A DNA stretch of 64,000 nt from an uncultured Actinomycetaceae bacterium (GCA_902464405.1 CABQJD010000004.1:84354-148353); one strand, 5' to 3'; counted from the stretch's first letter, positions 35,258-46,300 are shown. Program-made: numbers and translations. The notes: generated by a model not told the origin, from the sequence alone.

Positions 35258-35760
35258 CTTTAATTTTATTACATAAAACTGCAATATGCTACTAAACTTC
35301 ACCTACTCAAGAGGAGCCATCTTTCCAAAACCTCCTCAAGAAAGCACATGCACCTTTACCTTGCGACAACACTTAAGAAACGTATATACGCATAGCGCAG
35401 ATACACACCAATAGCATTTGAGGCGATTTTATAGTAAACATAAACACAACGATTTATCTAGAAGTCTTTTGGTTTCTCGAATAGGCATGTTATTTCAACA
35501 AACCTATTGACGTCGGCGCCAAAAAGGACAATCCACTTATCGTAAGCAAAGATGAACACAAGGCAGATCTACACTCAAGAATCTTGAAGAAAGCAAAATG
35601 AGCATATACGCGATTGGCGTATCCCAAGAAGAAGATTTTTGGTTATTGCCACGTTTCGTGCCGCGTCCTGCAAGCCCGATAATCACGTCTGGCTCTGGAA
35701 GTTTATAGCAAGGAGAACGCCTAGCGAAAATTCTTCTCTAAAACCGCCTATACTAAAGAC

Positions 35761-38727
35761 GTGACGTCACCGCTTACTTCTTCTGGTTCTCAGCAGCCTG
35801 CCTTCTCTTCTCAGGCACAGCCTGATGGCTCGCAGTGCACACAGCAACCAACTACCGACGCACACTCCACCAAGCCTCAATCCGCAAACCCTCCGCTCAA
35901 CCTCGCTCTTGACCGCCTCGAAGATCAGTACGGTCTCACACCTCCACCTGAGCACATTGCCGATGCTTTTACCACATGGGTAGCTAGTACTGGGCGCGAT
36001 ATGTATCCACATCAGGAAGATGCACTGCTCGCAATTGTGGCAGGCGACCACGTGATCGCGACCACTCCTACTGGCTCAGGAAAATCACTCATAGCAGCAC
36101 AGGCGCTTTTCACCGCACTCGCTACTGGGCAAACGGGCTATTACACCGCACCTCTCAAAGCTCTAGTCTCCGAGAAATTTTTCGAGCTCATCAGCTTATT
36201 TGGCGCTCACAACGTTGGCATGGTCACAGGCGACGTATCCATCAACCCCGATGCTCCTATTATCTGCGCTACTGCCGAGATTCTTGCCAACATCGCTTTG
36301 CGCGAAGGCTCCGATGCCGACGTAGGAATTGCGGTGGCAGACGAATTCCATTTTTACGCAGATCCGCAACGAGGCTGGGCATGGCAAGTGCCAATTCTGG
36401 AGCTGACAGCGACGCAGCACGTTCTTCTTTCCGCTACGCTTGGCGATACGTCATGGCTTGAGCAGGATCTCGAAAAGCGAACTGGGCGCTCCGTTTCAGT
36501 GATTAGCAACGCCGAACGTCCCGTTCCTCTGCACTACACATGGAGCCTCGACCCCATCGGTGAAGTAATTCAAGATCTCGTCGCTTCTCATATGGCACCA
36601 GTATACGTGGTCTATTTTTCACAGCGCGAAGCAGTAGCCGGAGCACAATCCCTGCTTGGCATGAGCCTTATCAGCCGCGAGCGCAAAGAGCAGATCGCCG
36701 CCACACTTGGAAATTTTCGATTTGGCAAAGGTTTCGGGCAAACACTTTCAAAGCTCCTGCGCTCAGGTATCGGAGTACATCATGCGGGGCTTCTCCCCCG
36801 ATACCGCAGGCTCGTGGAACGTCTCACGCAGGAAGGGCTGCTCGCCGTCATCTGCGGAACCGATACTTTAGGCGTTGGCATCAACGTTCCTATCCGTACT
36901 GTGCTTTTGAGTGCACTCACTAAATTTGATGGCGCTAAAATGCGGCATCTGAATGCACGAGAGTTTCATCAAATAGCAGGGCGTGCTGGGCGAGCCGGTT
37001 TCGATACGATCGGCTACGTCGTCATACAAGCGCCCGAATATGAAATCGAAAATGAACGCCGCTTGCGTAAAGCTGGCGACGACCCACTAAAAATTAAGCG
37101 GGTGCAGAAGGTAAAGCCTGAAGAGGGCAAGCTGCAGTGGAGCAAGAGCACTTTTGAGAAGCTCCGCGATAAAGCGCCAGAGACTCTCACCTCCCGCCTA
37201 CATATCAGCCATGCAATGATCCTTAATCTCATGCAGCGCACAGACCCAATCGCCGCTGTGTGGCACCTGCTACTTACTAACCACGAACCGCCTGCACGCC
37301 GCGTGCAGCTCATCAAAGCAATGCTGGAAATCACCTCATCGCTTGAACTTGCTGGGGTGCTCGAACGTCGTGCGCAAGACTGGCATGAGCTGGTTTTGCA
37401 AAGCACAGTAGCACCACAAAGCATATTCCCCACGCAGAGCACGCCATTCGCACAAAACACAGCACCGGCGCAAAGTGCAATGCACCAACAAAACTTACTT
37501 CCCTCATCAAACGTAATGCTCCCACAAAACTCACCTTCCTCGCACAACCCGACACCACCGTCACCTCCTCTTATCTACTTCACAAAAGACGTACCCAGTG
37601 ATTTTGCCCTGAATGCGCCGCTCTCCCCTTTTGCGCTCTGCGCATTAGACCTGCTCGATCCTGATTCTGATTCTTATGCACTCGACGTCGTCTCTGTGAT
37701 CGAGGCAGTCCAGGAAGATCCAACTGCAGCTCTTATCGCTCAACGCAAAGCAGCGCGCAGTGAACTAATCGGCAAGCTCAAGAGCGAGGGCGTGGAATAC
37801 AGCGAACGCATGGCGCTAGCAGATGAGGTGAGCTGGCCGATGCCACTAGCTGAACTGCTTGAACCCGCATTGGATACCTATGCAGGGTCAAATCCGTGGG
37901 TGCGCAGTCACGAGCTTTCCCCGAAGAGTATCGTGCGCGAGCTGATCGAAACGGCAAGCACGTTTACGGAATTTATCTCTCGCTATGATCTGCAGCGCTC
38001 AGAAGGTGTACTCCTGCGATATCTCACGGATACATATCGCGCTATGCGCCAGATTATCCCTTCTTCAGCTCGCGATGAGGAAGTAGATGCAATTATTGCG
38101 TGGCTTGGCTCTCTCGTCCGTTCAATTGATTCATCACTTCTCGATGAGTGGGAAGCACTGGCTGCAGGGCATATAGCGCAAGACGAACTAAATACCCATA
38201 GCGCAAAATCTTCATGCGCTGACGATGACGCCACGAGCGGTGTCGAATTTGCCTTTGGCGCTGCTCCTGATGGCAGCGTAGCATTTTCACGTAATAAGCA
38301 TGCACTTCGCACAACACTGCGCAACGCTATGTTTGCTATCGTGGAAGCACTCGAACGAGACGATCTGGAAGCTCTGGCAGAGCGCTACGGCTCAGATGGC
38401 TGGAATCTGGAGCGCTGGGACGAAGCAGCCGAACGCTACTGGAATGAATACGAGTACCTCGGAATTGACCAAGCCGCGAGAGGCTCTCAGTATTTCAGCG
38501 TGATTGAAGACCCTTCACTCGCAGACCTTATTCAGGCGGGGACGGATCCCGACCAAGCTGCCGATTGGCTGGAGCAGCGTCACGCTGGGCGCCTGTGGCT
38601 TGCACGCCAGATTATTGATGACGGCGATGGCAATGGCGATTGGCAAGTGACGGCACTCGCAGATTTAGATGCGTCTGATGAAGAAAATACACTGGTACTT
38701 CATATGTTGATGTTTGGAGAACGATAG
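35761..38727 (+). CDS. Ski2-like DEAD/DEAH helicase (DUF3516 family)
   Basis: 988 residues. Helicase motifs are Walker A TPTGSGKS (about residues 101-108), Walker B as ADEFHF, motif III SATLGD, and motif VI QIAGRAGRAGF in the second RecA domain. The C-terminal half is the DUF3516 type found in actinobacterial helicases related to HelY/Ski2, which probably unwind structured RNA. An Asn/Gln/Pro/Ser-rich low-complexity insert sits at about residues 545-600 (SIFPTQSTPFAQNTAPAQS and similar). GTG 35761 has TATACT ending six bases before it and no ribosome site: leaderless. Its TAG stop is followed after two bases by yggS, so the two form an operon. Confidence 0.9.
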   Translation: MTSPLTSSGSQQPAFSSQAQPDGSQCTQQPTTDAHSTKPQSANPPLNLALDRLEDQYGLTPPPEHIADAFTTWVASTGRDMYPHQEDALLAIVAGDHVIATTPTGSGKSLIAAQALFTALATGQTGYYTAPLKALVSEKFFELISLFGAHNVGMVTGDVSINPDAPIICATAEILANIALREGSDADVGIAVADEFHFYADPQRGWAWQVPILELTATQHVLLSATLGDTSWLEQDLEKRTGRSVSVISNAERPVPLHYTWSLDPIGEVIQDLVASHMAPVYVVYFSQREAVAGAQSLLGMSLISRERKEQIAATLGNFRFGKGFGQTLSKLLRSGIGVHHAGLLPRYRRLVERLTQEGLLAVICGTDTLGVGINVPIRTVLLSALTKFDGAKMRHLNAREFHQIAGRAGRAGFDTIGYVVIQAPEYEIENERRLRKAGDDPLKIKRVQKVKPEEGKLQWSKSTFEKLRDKAPETLTSRLHISHAMILNLMQRTDPIAAVWHLLLTNHEPPARRVQLIKAMLEITSSLELAGVLERRAQDWHELVLQSTVAPQSIFPTQSTPFAQNTAPAQSAMHQQNLLPSSNVMLPQNSPSSHNPTPPSPPLIYFTKDVPSDFALNAPLSPFALCALDLLDPDSDSYALDVVSVIEAVQEDPTAALIAQRKAARSELIGKLKSEGVEYSERMALADEVSWPMPLAELLEPALDTYAGSNPWVRSHELSPKSIVRELIETASTFTEFISRYDLQRSEGVLLRYLTDTYRAMRQIIPSSARDEEVDAIIAWLGSLVRSIDSSLLDEWEALAAGHIAQDELNTHSAKSSCADDDATSGVEFAFGAAPDGSVAFSRNKHALRTTLRNAMFAIVEALERDDLEALAERYGSDGWNLERWDEAAERYWNEYEYLGIDQAARGSQYFSVIEDPSLADLIQAGTDPDQAADWLEQRHAGRLWLARQIIDDGDGNGDWQVTALADLDASDEENTLVLHMLMFGER

Positions 38728-38729
38728 AT

Positions 38730-39620
38730 ATGGGAAAAATTGCAGAGAATATCGCTGCTGTGCGCTCACGTATCGCAGCTTCAGAAGAACGCGCTGGTCG
38801 CTCAGCTGGTTCGGTACAGCTCATGCTCGCCGCGAAATATCAACCTTTGGATAATCTTCTTCAAGCTCTTGCTGCAGGGGAACGCTTTTTTGGGCACAAT
38901 ATCATTCAGCAGCTCAAAACGGCTGAAGAGGGACTTCATGCCGTCCAGCTGGCAGCTTTCGGCTCTACTTCTGCTACCCACCTCGCCTCTGCTCCTGCCT
39001 CGGCTCCCGACTCTACTCGCGGTTTTTCAGATCGAGCCACTTCAGATTCCACTCTTTCGGATCGCACTCTTTCGGATCTCGATGCGCTGGATCTTGACCT
39101 TCCCGCTCTTGACTTTTCGCATACCACCACTGTGATTGGGCATGTGCAATCAAATAAACTTTCTGCAGCTATGCACTACGCTCAACGTATCGATACTGTT
39201 GATAGCTTCACAACAGCCGAGCAAATTGAGCGCCGCCAAAAAGCACGTATCGCAGCAGGTGGCGTAGAAGATTGTGCCTATCCGATTTTGCTGCAGGTCA
39301 ATTCTTCGGGAGCGCCTACACAGTTTGGCTGTGAGCCTGGGGGATTGATAGACATGGCTGAGCGCATCTGCGAGCTTCCTCATGTGCGTATCGATGGGCT
39401 AATGACAATTGGCGCGAATACACCAGATAATACGAACGAAGTAATCCGCTCCTTTGAACTAACTCGCGAGCTAGGAGCACAGTTACAAGAAATTCCTGGA
39501 CTAGAAAAAGCCACAACGCTTTCGATGGGTATGAGCCACGATTTAGAGCTAGCAATTGAGCATGGCAGCACGGAAATCCGCATTGGTACCGCTATCTTCG
39601 GTGCGCGCACACAAAAATAA
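38730..39620 (+). CDS. YggS/PLPBP family PLP-binding protein with an insertion
   Basis: A PLP homeostasis protein with a single TIM barrel. The PLP lysine is K36 in LAAKYQP. FFGHNIIQQL stands where most members have FGENRVQEL. IGHVQSNKL, LLQVNSS and the C-terminal LSMGMSHDLELAIEHGSTEIRIGTAIFG phosphate-binding segment are intact. Residues about 73-128 are an insert of some 50 residues rich in Ser, Asp and Leu (SDSTLSDRTLSDLDALDLD) absent from the usual 230-residue protein, placed between the second helix and the HVQSNK strand. ATG 38730 follows the helicase stop by two bases. Confidence 0.9.
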   Translation: MGKIAENIAAVRSRIAASEERAGRSAGSVQLMLAAKYQPLDNLLQALAAGERFFGHNIIQQLKTAEEGLHAVQLAAFGSTSATHLASAPASAPDSTRGFSDRATSDSTLSDRTLSDLDALDLDLPALDFSHTTTVIGHVQSNKLSAAMHYAQRIDTVDSFTTAEQIERRQKARIAAGGVEDCAYPILLQVNSSGAPTQFGCEPGGLIDMAERICELPHVRIDGLMTIGANTPDNTNEVIRSFELTRELGAQLQEIPGLEKATTLSMGMSHDLELAIEHGSTEIRIGTAIFGARTQK

Positions 39621-39661
39621 CATAACCTCAATAAATACAAGAAGATACACACATTTAGCAA

Positions 39662-39704
39662 ATGTGCCAGGGCTGAACGCAATTTCATTCAGACCCTAGC
39701 ACAT
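39662..39704. terminator. Bidirectional hairpin between yggS and pflA
   Basis: ATGTGC..AGGG..TGAA pairs with TTCA..CCCT..GCACAT with two internal mismatches, between two convergent genes. Confidence 0.55.
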
Positions 39705-39775
39705 CTATATGCATAGAAAGATAAAGTAAGGTTCCGCACTGGGATAAGTGCTGTTTCAGCTAAAAGCGCTTATTA

Positions 39776-40654
39776 TCAGTACGTATCTAATCCATGAGAG
39801 CGGAAAATAGAGCGAGCTGCTTCAGCTTCTGCTTTGGAAGGAGGCTCCACAGCTGCCAGCTTGTATTCAATTCCAAGATTTGCCCACTTATCGCGAGCCA
39901 TCTGATGGAATGGAAGCACTTCCACTCGATGCACACTCCCCCAATGCTTCACGATATTCGCAACCGCTTCGATATTTTCGAGAGAATCAGTGACGCCTGG
40001 AATGAGCACGAAACGAATCCACATTGGTGTGCCAGCCTTATTTAGGCGCTCACCAAAGCGTACCGTTGGCGCAAGCTCTCGCTCAGTCACATACTTATAT
40101 GTTTCCGGTATGCCGCTTTTCACGTCAAGCAGCACGAGATTCATATCATCAATCATCTGATCAGTTATCTGTGCGCCGCCAAAACCGCTCGTATCTACAC
40201 ATGTATGAATGCCTAATTCCTGACAGCCTCTCAGCAATTTTCCTAGAAATTCTGGCTGCATGGAAGGGTCGCCACCCGAAAATGTGACGCCGCCGCGTGT
40301 GGCATCAAAAATTGCTTTATAGCGTGCGATACGCTCTAAAAGATCTTCCACGCGCACACCCGTACCATCTTTCATTTTCCAAGTATCGGGATTGTGGCAA
40401 TATATGCACCTTAACCCGCAGCCTGCAAAAAAGATGGTGAGTCGAGTGCCCGGCCCATCAACTGCCGTCACCAGCTCCCACGAATGGATGGAGCCGATTT
40501 CACCTTGACGCACTGCTTCCAGATGCTCCTCACGGGTCATCTCTTGAGCAGTTGTAACACCGGCAAGCCCTGCACCGCTTAAACGTGGTACCTCAAATTC
40601 GGAGGGCTCCGGCCGGTATTCACCGGTGGAGCCCTCTCCAATGCTTCTCGCCAT
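39776..40654 (-). CDS. pflA: Pyruvate formate-lyase activating enzyme
   Basis: A radical SAM enzyme that abstracts hydrogen from the PFL glycine. The 4Fe-4S ligands are the three Cys of CGLRCIYC in FFAGCGLRCIYCHNPDTW (about residues 80-87). The SAM-binding FSGGDPSMQPEF and the DTSGFGG segment follow. 292 residues, with an N-terminal extension of about 45 residues compared with E. coli PflA. The ATG at 40654 overlaps the stop of the small glycyl-radical gene by one base (TAATG), so it is the last gene of pflB-grcA-pflA. Confidence 0.95.
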   Translation of the reverse strand: MARSIGEGSTGEYRPEPSEFEVPRLSGAGLAGVTTAQEMTREEHLEAVRQGEIGSIHSWELVTAVDGPGTRLTIFFAGCGLRCIYCHNPDTWKMKDGTGVRVEDLLERIARYKAIFDATRGGVTFSGGDPSMQPEFLGKLLRGCQELGIHTCVDTSGFGGAQITDQMIDDMNLVLLDVKSGIPETYKYVTERELAPTVRFGERLNKAGTPMWIRFVLIPGVTDSLENIEAVANIVKHWGSVHRVEVLPFHQMARDKWANLGIEYKLAAVEPPSKAEAEAARSIFRSHGLDTY

Positions 40655-40905
40655 TACATCCCTTGATGGAAAGTACGGGAAATCACATCGAGCTGCTGCT
40701 CACGAGTCAAACGAACAAAGTTCACAGCATACCCCGAAACACGCACGGTGAGCTGTGGATACTTTTCTGGGTGCTCCATAGCATCTTCGAGAGTTTCACG
40801 GTTGAGCACGTTGATATTTGCGTGATACAAACCCTGTACACCACCGTTGCATACACGCTGCTGCTTCATTTCTGCTTCACGCTGTGCATAAGTTTTCGTT
40901 GCCAT
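40654..40905 (-). CDS. grcA: Stand-alone glycyl-radical subunit of pyruvate formate-lyase
   Basis: 83 residues that align with the last part of full-length PFL: NINVLNRETLEDAMEHPEKY then RVSGYAVNFVRLTREQQLDV and ISRTFHQGM. The radical glycine is G58 in RVSGYA. This is the YfiD/GrcA-type domain, but shorter than E. coli YfiD. In E. coli YfiD rescues oxygen-cleaved PFL; here it must be the regular radical carrier, because the adjacent PflB lacks this domain. ATG 40905 has AAGGAG seven bases upstream. It is separated from pflB by 105 noncoding bases and overlaps pflA. Confidence 0.92.
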   Translation of the reverse strand: MATKTYAQREAEMKQQRVCNGGVQGLYHANINVLNRETLEDAMEHPEKYPQLTVRVSGYAVNFVRLTREQQLDVISRTFHQGM

Positions 40906-41010
40906 TATTTTCTCCTTATTTGTGTTGGGCAATTATTAAAACTGCTAGTTGCCAGCAGATCGTACTTCATAAATACGTCTGCCGATTTTAAGCTTTCGCT
41001 TAGTTTCAGC

Positions 41011-43107
41011 TCAGCCTTTTTTGACGAACCCCGCATCCATAATGCCTACAAGGTTCACGATCTGCTCCTGCTCAGTGCGTCCAAGCGAGCTTGGCACAAT
41101 CGTATTAGTAAGCGAAATACCGTCGAGAGCATCGTTGTAATCAAGCTTGCCAACCGAAAGCATCGAGGCAAGCATACCGTGAGTATCGGCGCCATTTTCT
41201 GGGTTTGCACCAGGAGCAAACGGAGTACCTTTTTCGTGCCCGCTCGGGAAAGATCCAGTTGCTTTGCCGTACACTACGTTCGAGGTAATAGTGAGCACAG
41301 ACTGAGTTGGGATAGCATCACGATACATCGGGATAGCCTTAATCTTGCTCATCACGGTGTGCACGATTGTGGCCGCAATATCATCAGCGCGATCATCGTC
41401 ATTGCCGTAACGTGGGAAATCACCTTCCGTCACGTAATCGACGACGAGACCAGTCTCGTCACGAACTGGAGTCACCTTCGCATACTTAATTGCCGAGAGT
41501 GAATCTGCCACAATTGAAAGACCGGCAATACCGCAGCCCATTGTGCGCACGATATTCGAATCGTGAAGCGCCATTTCGATTGCTTCATAAGCATAGCGAT
41601 CATGGCACATATGGATAATGTTGAGTGCTTCTACATACGTAGCCACAACCCAATCGAGCATATCCTCATACTTTTCCCAGACTTCGTCGAAATCGAGCGG
41701 ACCGTCACCCTTGATTGGCTCATGATCGGGAACTACCTGTTTGCCCGTCATTTCATCACGGCCACCATTGATCGCGTAGAGTAGAGCCTTTGCAGAATTC
41801 ACGCGAGCGCCGAAGAACTGCATCTGCTTGCCCACGCGCATAGGGCTCACGCAGCACGCAATCGCCGCATCGTCACCCCAATGCTGGCGAATCTGCTCAT
41901 CAGTCTCGTACTGAATCGAGCTGGTTTCAATAGAAACTTTCGCGCAGAACTGCTTATAACCATCAGGAAGCTTCGGATCCCAGAAAATCGTGATATTTGG
42001 CTCTGGAGCTGGCCCGAGGTTCATCAACGTCTGGAGCAGACGGAAGGAGGTCTTGGTGACGAGAGTACGCCCGTCTTCGCCAAATCCTCCGTCACTCCAC
42101 GTTGCCCAGTAGGGATCGCCAGAGAAGATAGCATCATAATCAATTGTGCGAAGGAAACGTACGATACGCAGCTTCATCACGAGACAGTCGATAATTTCCT
42201 GCGCATCCTGCTCTGTGATGATGCCTGCGCGAAGATCGCGTTCAAAGTAGCAGTCGAAGAATGCGGAGAGACGCCCGAAGCTCATAGCGGCACCATCTTG
42301 CGATTTCACTGAGCCAAGATAGGCGAAATACGTCCACTGCACTGCTTCTTGGGCTGTACGGGCAGGTTTGGAAATATCAAAGCCATATCCGCTAGCCATA
42401 TTCTTGAGCTTCTTCAGAGCCTTAATCTGTTCGCTATGCTCTTCACGATAGCGTGCCCAATGCTCAGAAAATAGCTGATCCGCCACAGCATCTTTAGCCT
42501 GCTGCTTTTCTTCAATCAAATAATCTACGCCGTAAAGAGCGACACGGCGGTAATCGCCTATAATGCGCCCACGCCCGTAAGCATCAGGCAAGCCTGTAAT
42601 AATATGGGAGGAACGAGCAGCGCGAATACGCGGAGTATAAATATCAAACACTGCATCGTTGTGAGTTTTGCGGTAGCGTGTAAAGATCTTTTCCACTTCT
42701 GGATTGATTTCTTTGCCTGCTTCTTTAATAGCAGTTGCCACCATGCGCCAGCCACCAAACGGCATCATCGCACGTTTGAGGGGGACGTCAGTTTGCAAAC
42801 CGACGATCACGTTGTCGTCATCAGAAATATAGCCAGGCCCGAAAGCGTCAACGTCTGCAGGAATATCTGTATCAACGTCATATACACGCTTTTCACGCTC
42901 AACTGCGAGATATTCTTCATCAAGCGTCTTCCACAGACGAAGTGTCTTTTCCGTTGGACCTTGAAGGAAAGAAGAATCTCCTTCATAAGGAGTGTAGTTG
43001 CGCTGAATAAAATCGCGCACGTTAATTTCTTTTTGCCAAGAGCCGGGAGTAAACCCCTCCCAGCCTTCATGTACTGTTTCTTGGGGATCTGCTGCGAGCG
43101 CACTCAC
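41011..43107 (-). CDS. pflB: Pyruvate formate-lyase body lacking the glycyl-radical domain
   Basis: 698 residues colinear with the first part of E. coli PFL (760). It keeps the catalytic pair C418-C419 (IACCVSPM) at the same numbers as E. coli, WEGFTPGSWQKEINVRDFIQ at the N-terminus, DGGFGEDGRTLVTK, and the ASMLSVGKLDYNDALDGIS segment near the end. It stops at NLVGIMDAGFVKKG, just before where the glycyl-radical region (RVSGYA) would begin. That region is encoded by the next gene. GTG 43107 has GAAAGG upstream. The enzyme converts pyruvate and CoA to acetyl-CoA and formate under anaerobic conditions. Confidence 0.95.
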   Translation of the reverse strand: MSALAADPQETVHEGWEGFTPGSWQKEINVRDFIQRNYTPYEGDSSFLQGPTEKTLRLWKTLDEEYLAVEREKRVYDVDTDIPADVDAFGPGYISDDDNVIVGLQTDVPLKRAMMPFGGWRMVATAIKEAGKEINPEVEKIFTRYRKTHNDAVFDIYTPRIRAARSSHIITGLPDAYGRGRIIGDYRRVALYGVDYLIEEKQQAKDAVADQLFSEHWARYREEHSEQIKALKKLKNMASGYGFDISKPARTAQEAVQWTYFAYLGSVKSQDGAAMSFGRLSAFFDCYFERDLRAGIITEQDAQEIIDCLVMKLRIVRFLRTIDYDAIFSGDPYWATWSDGGFGEDGRTLVTKTSFRLLQTLMNLGPAPEPNITIFWDPKLPDGYKQFCAKVSIETSSIQYETDEQIRQHWGDDAAIACCVSPMRVGKQMQFFGARVNSAKALLYAINGGRDEMTGKQVVPDHEPIKGDGPLDFDEVWEKYEDMLDWVVATYVEALNIIHMCHDRYAYEAIEMALHDSNIVRTMGCGIAGLSIVADSLSAIKYAKVTPVRDETGLVVDYVTEGDFPRYGNDDDRADDIAATIVHTVMSKIKAIPMYRDAIPTQSVLTITSNVVYGKATGSFPSGHEKGTPFAPGANPENGADTHGMLASMLSVGKLDYNDALDGISLTNTIVPSSLGRTEQEQIVNLVGIMDAGFVKKG

Positions 43108-43261
43108 GGCTGCACCTTTCTTTCGGTTGACGTCCTTATCGCTATCAATTTTAGGCGAACCTAAAAGCAGTTTCCACAGGAAGAGGATTATATCGCCGAA
43201 AGTAATCTCACATATTCAATGCATCACAATATCGAAACTGTAAGCTCTGCAAACTGGCAAA

Positions 43262-43305
43262 CTCTAGGGGAAGCAGGCAAACCTTTTTGCCCACTTCCCC
43301 TAGAG
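43262..43305 (-). terminator. Terminator of the CAP-domain surface protein gene
   Basis: CTCTAGGGGAAG (43262-43273) pairs with CTTCCCCTAGAG (43294-43305), with an inner GGCAAA/TTTGCC stem. Confidence 0.75.
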
Positions 43306-43327
43306 CCTTCTTAGCCGATATAAAATA

Positions 43328-46300
43328 CTACTTCGCACGAGCCTTACGGCGGGCAAGCGCTCCTGCCCCAATCAGAGCGAGCGGTGCACCCATAAATAAT
43401 CCTCCAGCTCCAGCATCTAAACCAGTCTCTGAAAGGGTACGCATACTAGATTCACTAAGTTTCTTCTCTTGTGAAGCAGCTGCCACGACTTCTTTCTTGA
43501 GAATATCCACTGCAGCAGTCAACTGAAAACCAGAAGTCTGCCCTATGGCAATGATTGTGTGCGCACCAACTGTTGCATGAGCAGGAATAAATATCTGCTG
43601 TTTAATAGCACCAGTGGCATTTGCCGCCGTCGTCCCTAGATCAAACACATTGGAGTGCAGTTCGAGCTTCACTATTTCATTTGGCAAAAAGCCATAGCCA
43701 GAAAGCATCATATCAAGCCCAAGCCATTCGCTCGCTGTATCTGTCTTAAGGTATGCTACCTCGAGCCAGGCAGTGCGCTTAGCATCGCGAGAGGCGAGAG
43801 CCTCGCTGTATGCATCGTTCGCCATCTTAGCTGCTTCCTCAGCCGCTTGTTTCGCTTCACTCTTAACAGCTAGGGTCTGGCGGGCAGCGATAGCAACGGC
43901 AAATTTTTCAGTTAGCCCCAAAGCCTTAAAATCGTCATCTTCTGCAGGCAAACCACCTCGAAGAGCCGCTTGCAGGTCTACCGCATTGAGTTTTTCTGCC
44001 GAAGCACGCTTGACGGATAACACAGCATTTGCCTTATCTAGCGCTGCAGCAGCATCATCTGCAGCTTTGTCTGCTTTCACGTCTGCAGCCTCAGCTTCTT
44101 GGAGTGCACGAGCAGCCTTAGAGGCATTTTCTTGCGCCTTTTCGTGTGCTGCTTCTTTGGCAGCCAATGGCTCAAGCGTACGTCGAGCATCAGCTAGAGT
44201 TTTCTGCGCTTCAGTGACCGCTTGCACCTTCGCAGCCTGGTTAGCCTCGGCACTGCCTTTAGCCGCTTTAGCATCTGCAAGAGCTTTTTCTGCAGCAGTT
44301 ACTTTCACTTCCGCAGCAGCGACGGCTTTATCAGCATCGTTCTTTTCCGATTTCTTCGTTTCTAAGGTTTTCTCAGCTGCATCTAGCTCATCCTTCGCTT
44401 TTACCAGAGCGTCGGTTGCCATAGATGCATCATAAACTGCCTGCTTCTGGGCAACAACACCCTCAGCAGTGGTGACAGCATCGGCAGCAACCTTTGCTTC
44501 TCGCTCCTTAGCTTCCAAGACTTGCTGAGGCGCAGTAAGCTCAGCACGCTTAGCGGTAAGGACACCTTCTGCTTCTGCTACCATCTGTGCTTTAGCGGCT
44601 TGTACCGCCGTAGCTTCTGCGAGCGCGTTTTCTGCGCTCATCACAGCTTTCTCTTTGGCAGTTACCACGCTCTGAGCGTCTGTGACAGCCTGCGCCTTTT
44701 CTTTCTGAGTGGTCTTAGCTACCTCCAGCGCATTTTCCGCATCAGTGACGGCAGTCTTCGCATTCGCAAGTTTCGTTGCCTCTGCTGCAGCATCGTTCTT
44801 TGCCTTTGCCAGCGCATCATTAGCCGCATTTAACGCGCTCTGCGCATCGGCAACTCTCTTCTCAGCATCAGCAAGCGCCGTACGAGCCTCAGCAGAGCCG
44901 TTCGCAATAGCATCTTTTAGCCCGTTGTAGTAGACCATAAAACGGGAATAGTACTCGTCGTAGGTGTATGAAGTATCGTTCGTACCATTCCAGAATATCT
45001 GCAGATCAACGGCACCGTAGTCAGAATCTTTATCTTGCCTATGCCCAAAGCCCGTATAGGCAAATTTTCTATCCATCAGGCTGGTGTAGTGCCCAGTGCC
45101 ACTCTTAGGTCCAACTGGCGCCTTATCGTAAAGTGCTTTTTCTTTGGTGTACCAACCGTTGTAGTTATTACCCAGCCCCCAAGCGAGATTCTCGCCAGCA
45201 CCGCTCACATAAGGTCCGAAGTTGTTCGAATGACCATTATTATACTTTCGCGAATAGTTTGCATTGATCTGAGCTATAGCCATTAATTCATCAGTAAACT
45301 TAAGGGTATTCATTGGCGCAAAATTGCTATCTCCAACTGCGCGCAAATCATTGCCTTTCTTTGCGATTTCGATAGCTATCTTCATATTTTCCAAAGAAGT
45401 GGCGTCGTCAGCGCTCCCAATCTGCGTCCAATCCTTGATCGATGAACCCTTCACTTTGTAAGCTGTGCTGAGCTGATCAAGAGCGCGCTGGGAACCTTTC
45501 GCAGTAAAGAATCCTTTTGAGCCCTCATTCCACTGCTTCTGCGCCTCTGCTTTGGAAGCCTCTACATCTGCCTTGGCTGTTTCGAGATTCTTCTTTTCTG
45601 CAGCGAGGGCAGCTTCTTTCGCGGTTTTATCTTGCTCAGCAGCGGTGACGGCATTGTCTGCATTCTTTTTAGCAGTTTCAGCTGCAGGCACTGCGTCTTG
45701 CACCTTCTTGATATCTACCTCAGCATCAGCAACCGATTGATCGGCAGCTTTCTTTGCATCTTCAGCATCTTTCAAGGCTTGCTTTGCCGATGCCACATCG
45801 CCGTTAGCGTTCTTCAACGTCTCTTCTGCCTTGGTGACGTCACTATCGGCAGCCTTTTTCGCTTCTTGAGCCTTCTTCACTTCACCCTCGGCTGCTTTCA
45901 CCGCATCTTCAGCAGTTTTCACAGCGCCTTCGGCACTTGCCGCAGCTTTATCTGCAGCAGCCTTGGCGCTCTTAGCAGTTTCGAGATCTGCTTTGGCTTG
46001 CTCAAGTTCCTTTTTCGCGCTCTGTGCTGCTGTCCCAGCAATAAGCTCATCTACTTTCGCCTGTGCTTCTGCTACTACTTGCTGCGCCTCTGTAGCGGCT
46101 TGATTAGCAGCTGTTTGTGCGCTCTTCGCGTTCGCTAGATCACTATCAGCTGCTGCCTTATTACTATTAGCTGTTTCTAATGCTTTCTCAGCAGCAGTGA
46201 CGGCATCATCTGTCGTCTTCTTCTCAGCTTGTGCACCAGAAAGAGCATCTTCTGCTTTCTTTTCCTCAGCCTTAGCCTTAGCTAGCACATCAGCATCTGG

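Larger units (their letters stand above)
34968..35760. other. 793-bp region upstream of adhesin and helicase
   Basis: Contains the G8 tract, a long hairpin (35196-35257) and the leaderless promoter of the helicase (TATACT 35749-35754). Short frames near 35580-35700 have no recognisable product. I see no firm gene. Confidence 0.45.

Noticed and set aside
35581..35698. 39-codon frame MSIYAIGV... before the helicase
   Set aside because: No ribosome site and no resemblance. The opposite strand gives a fragment (LPEPDVIIGLAGRG) I could not assign either.
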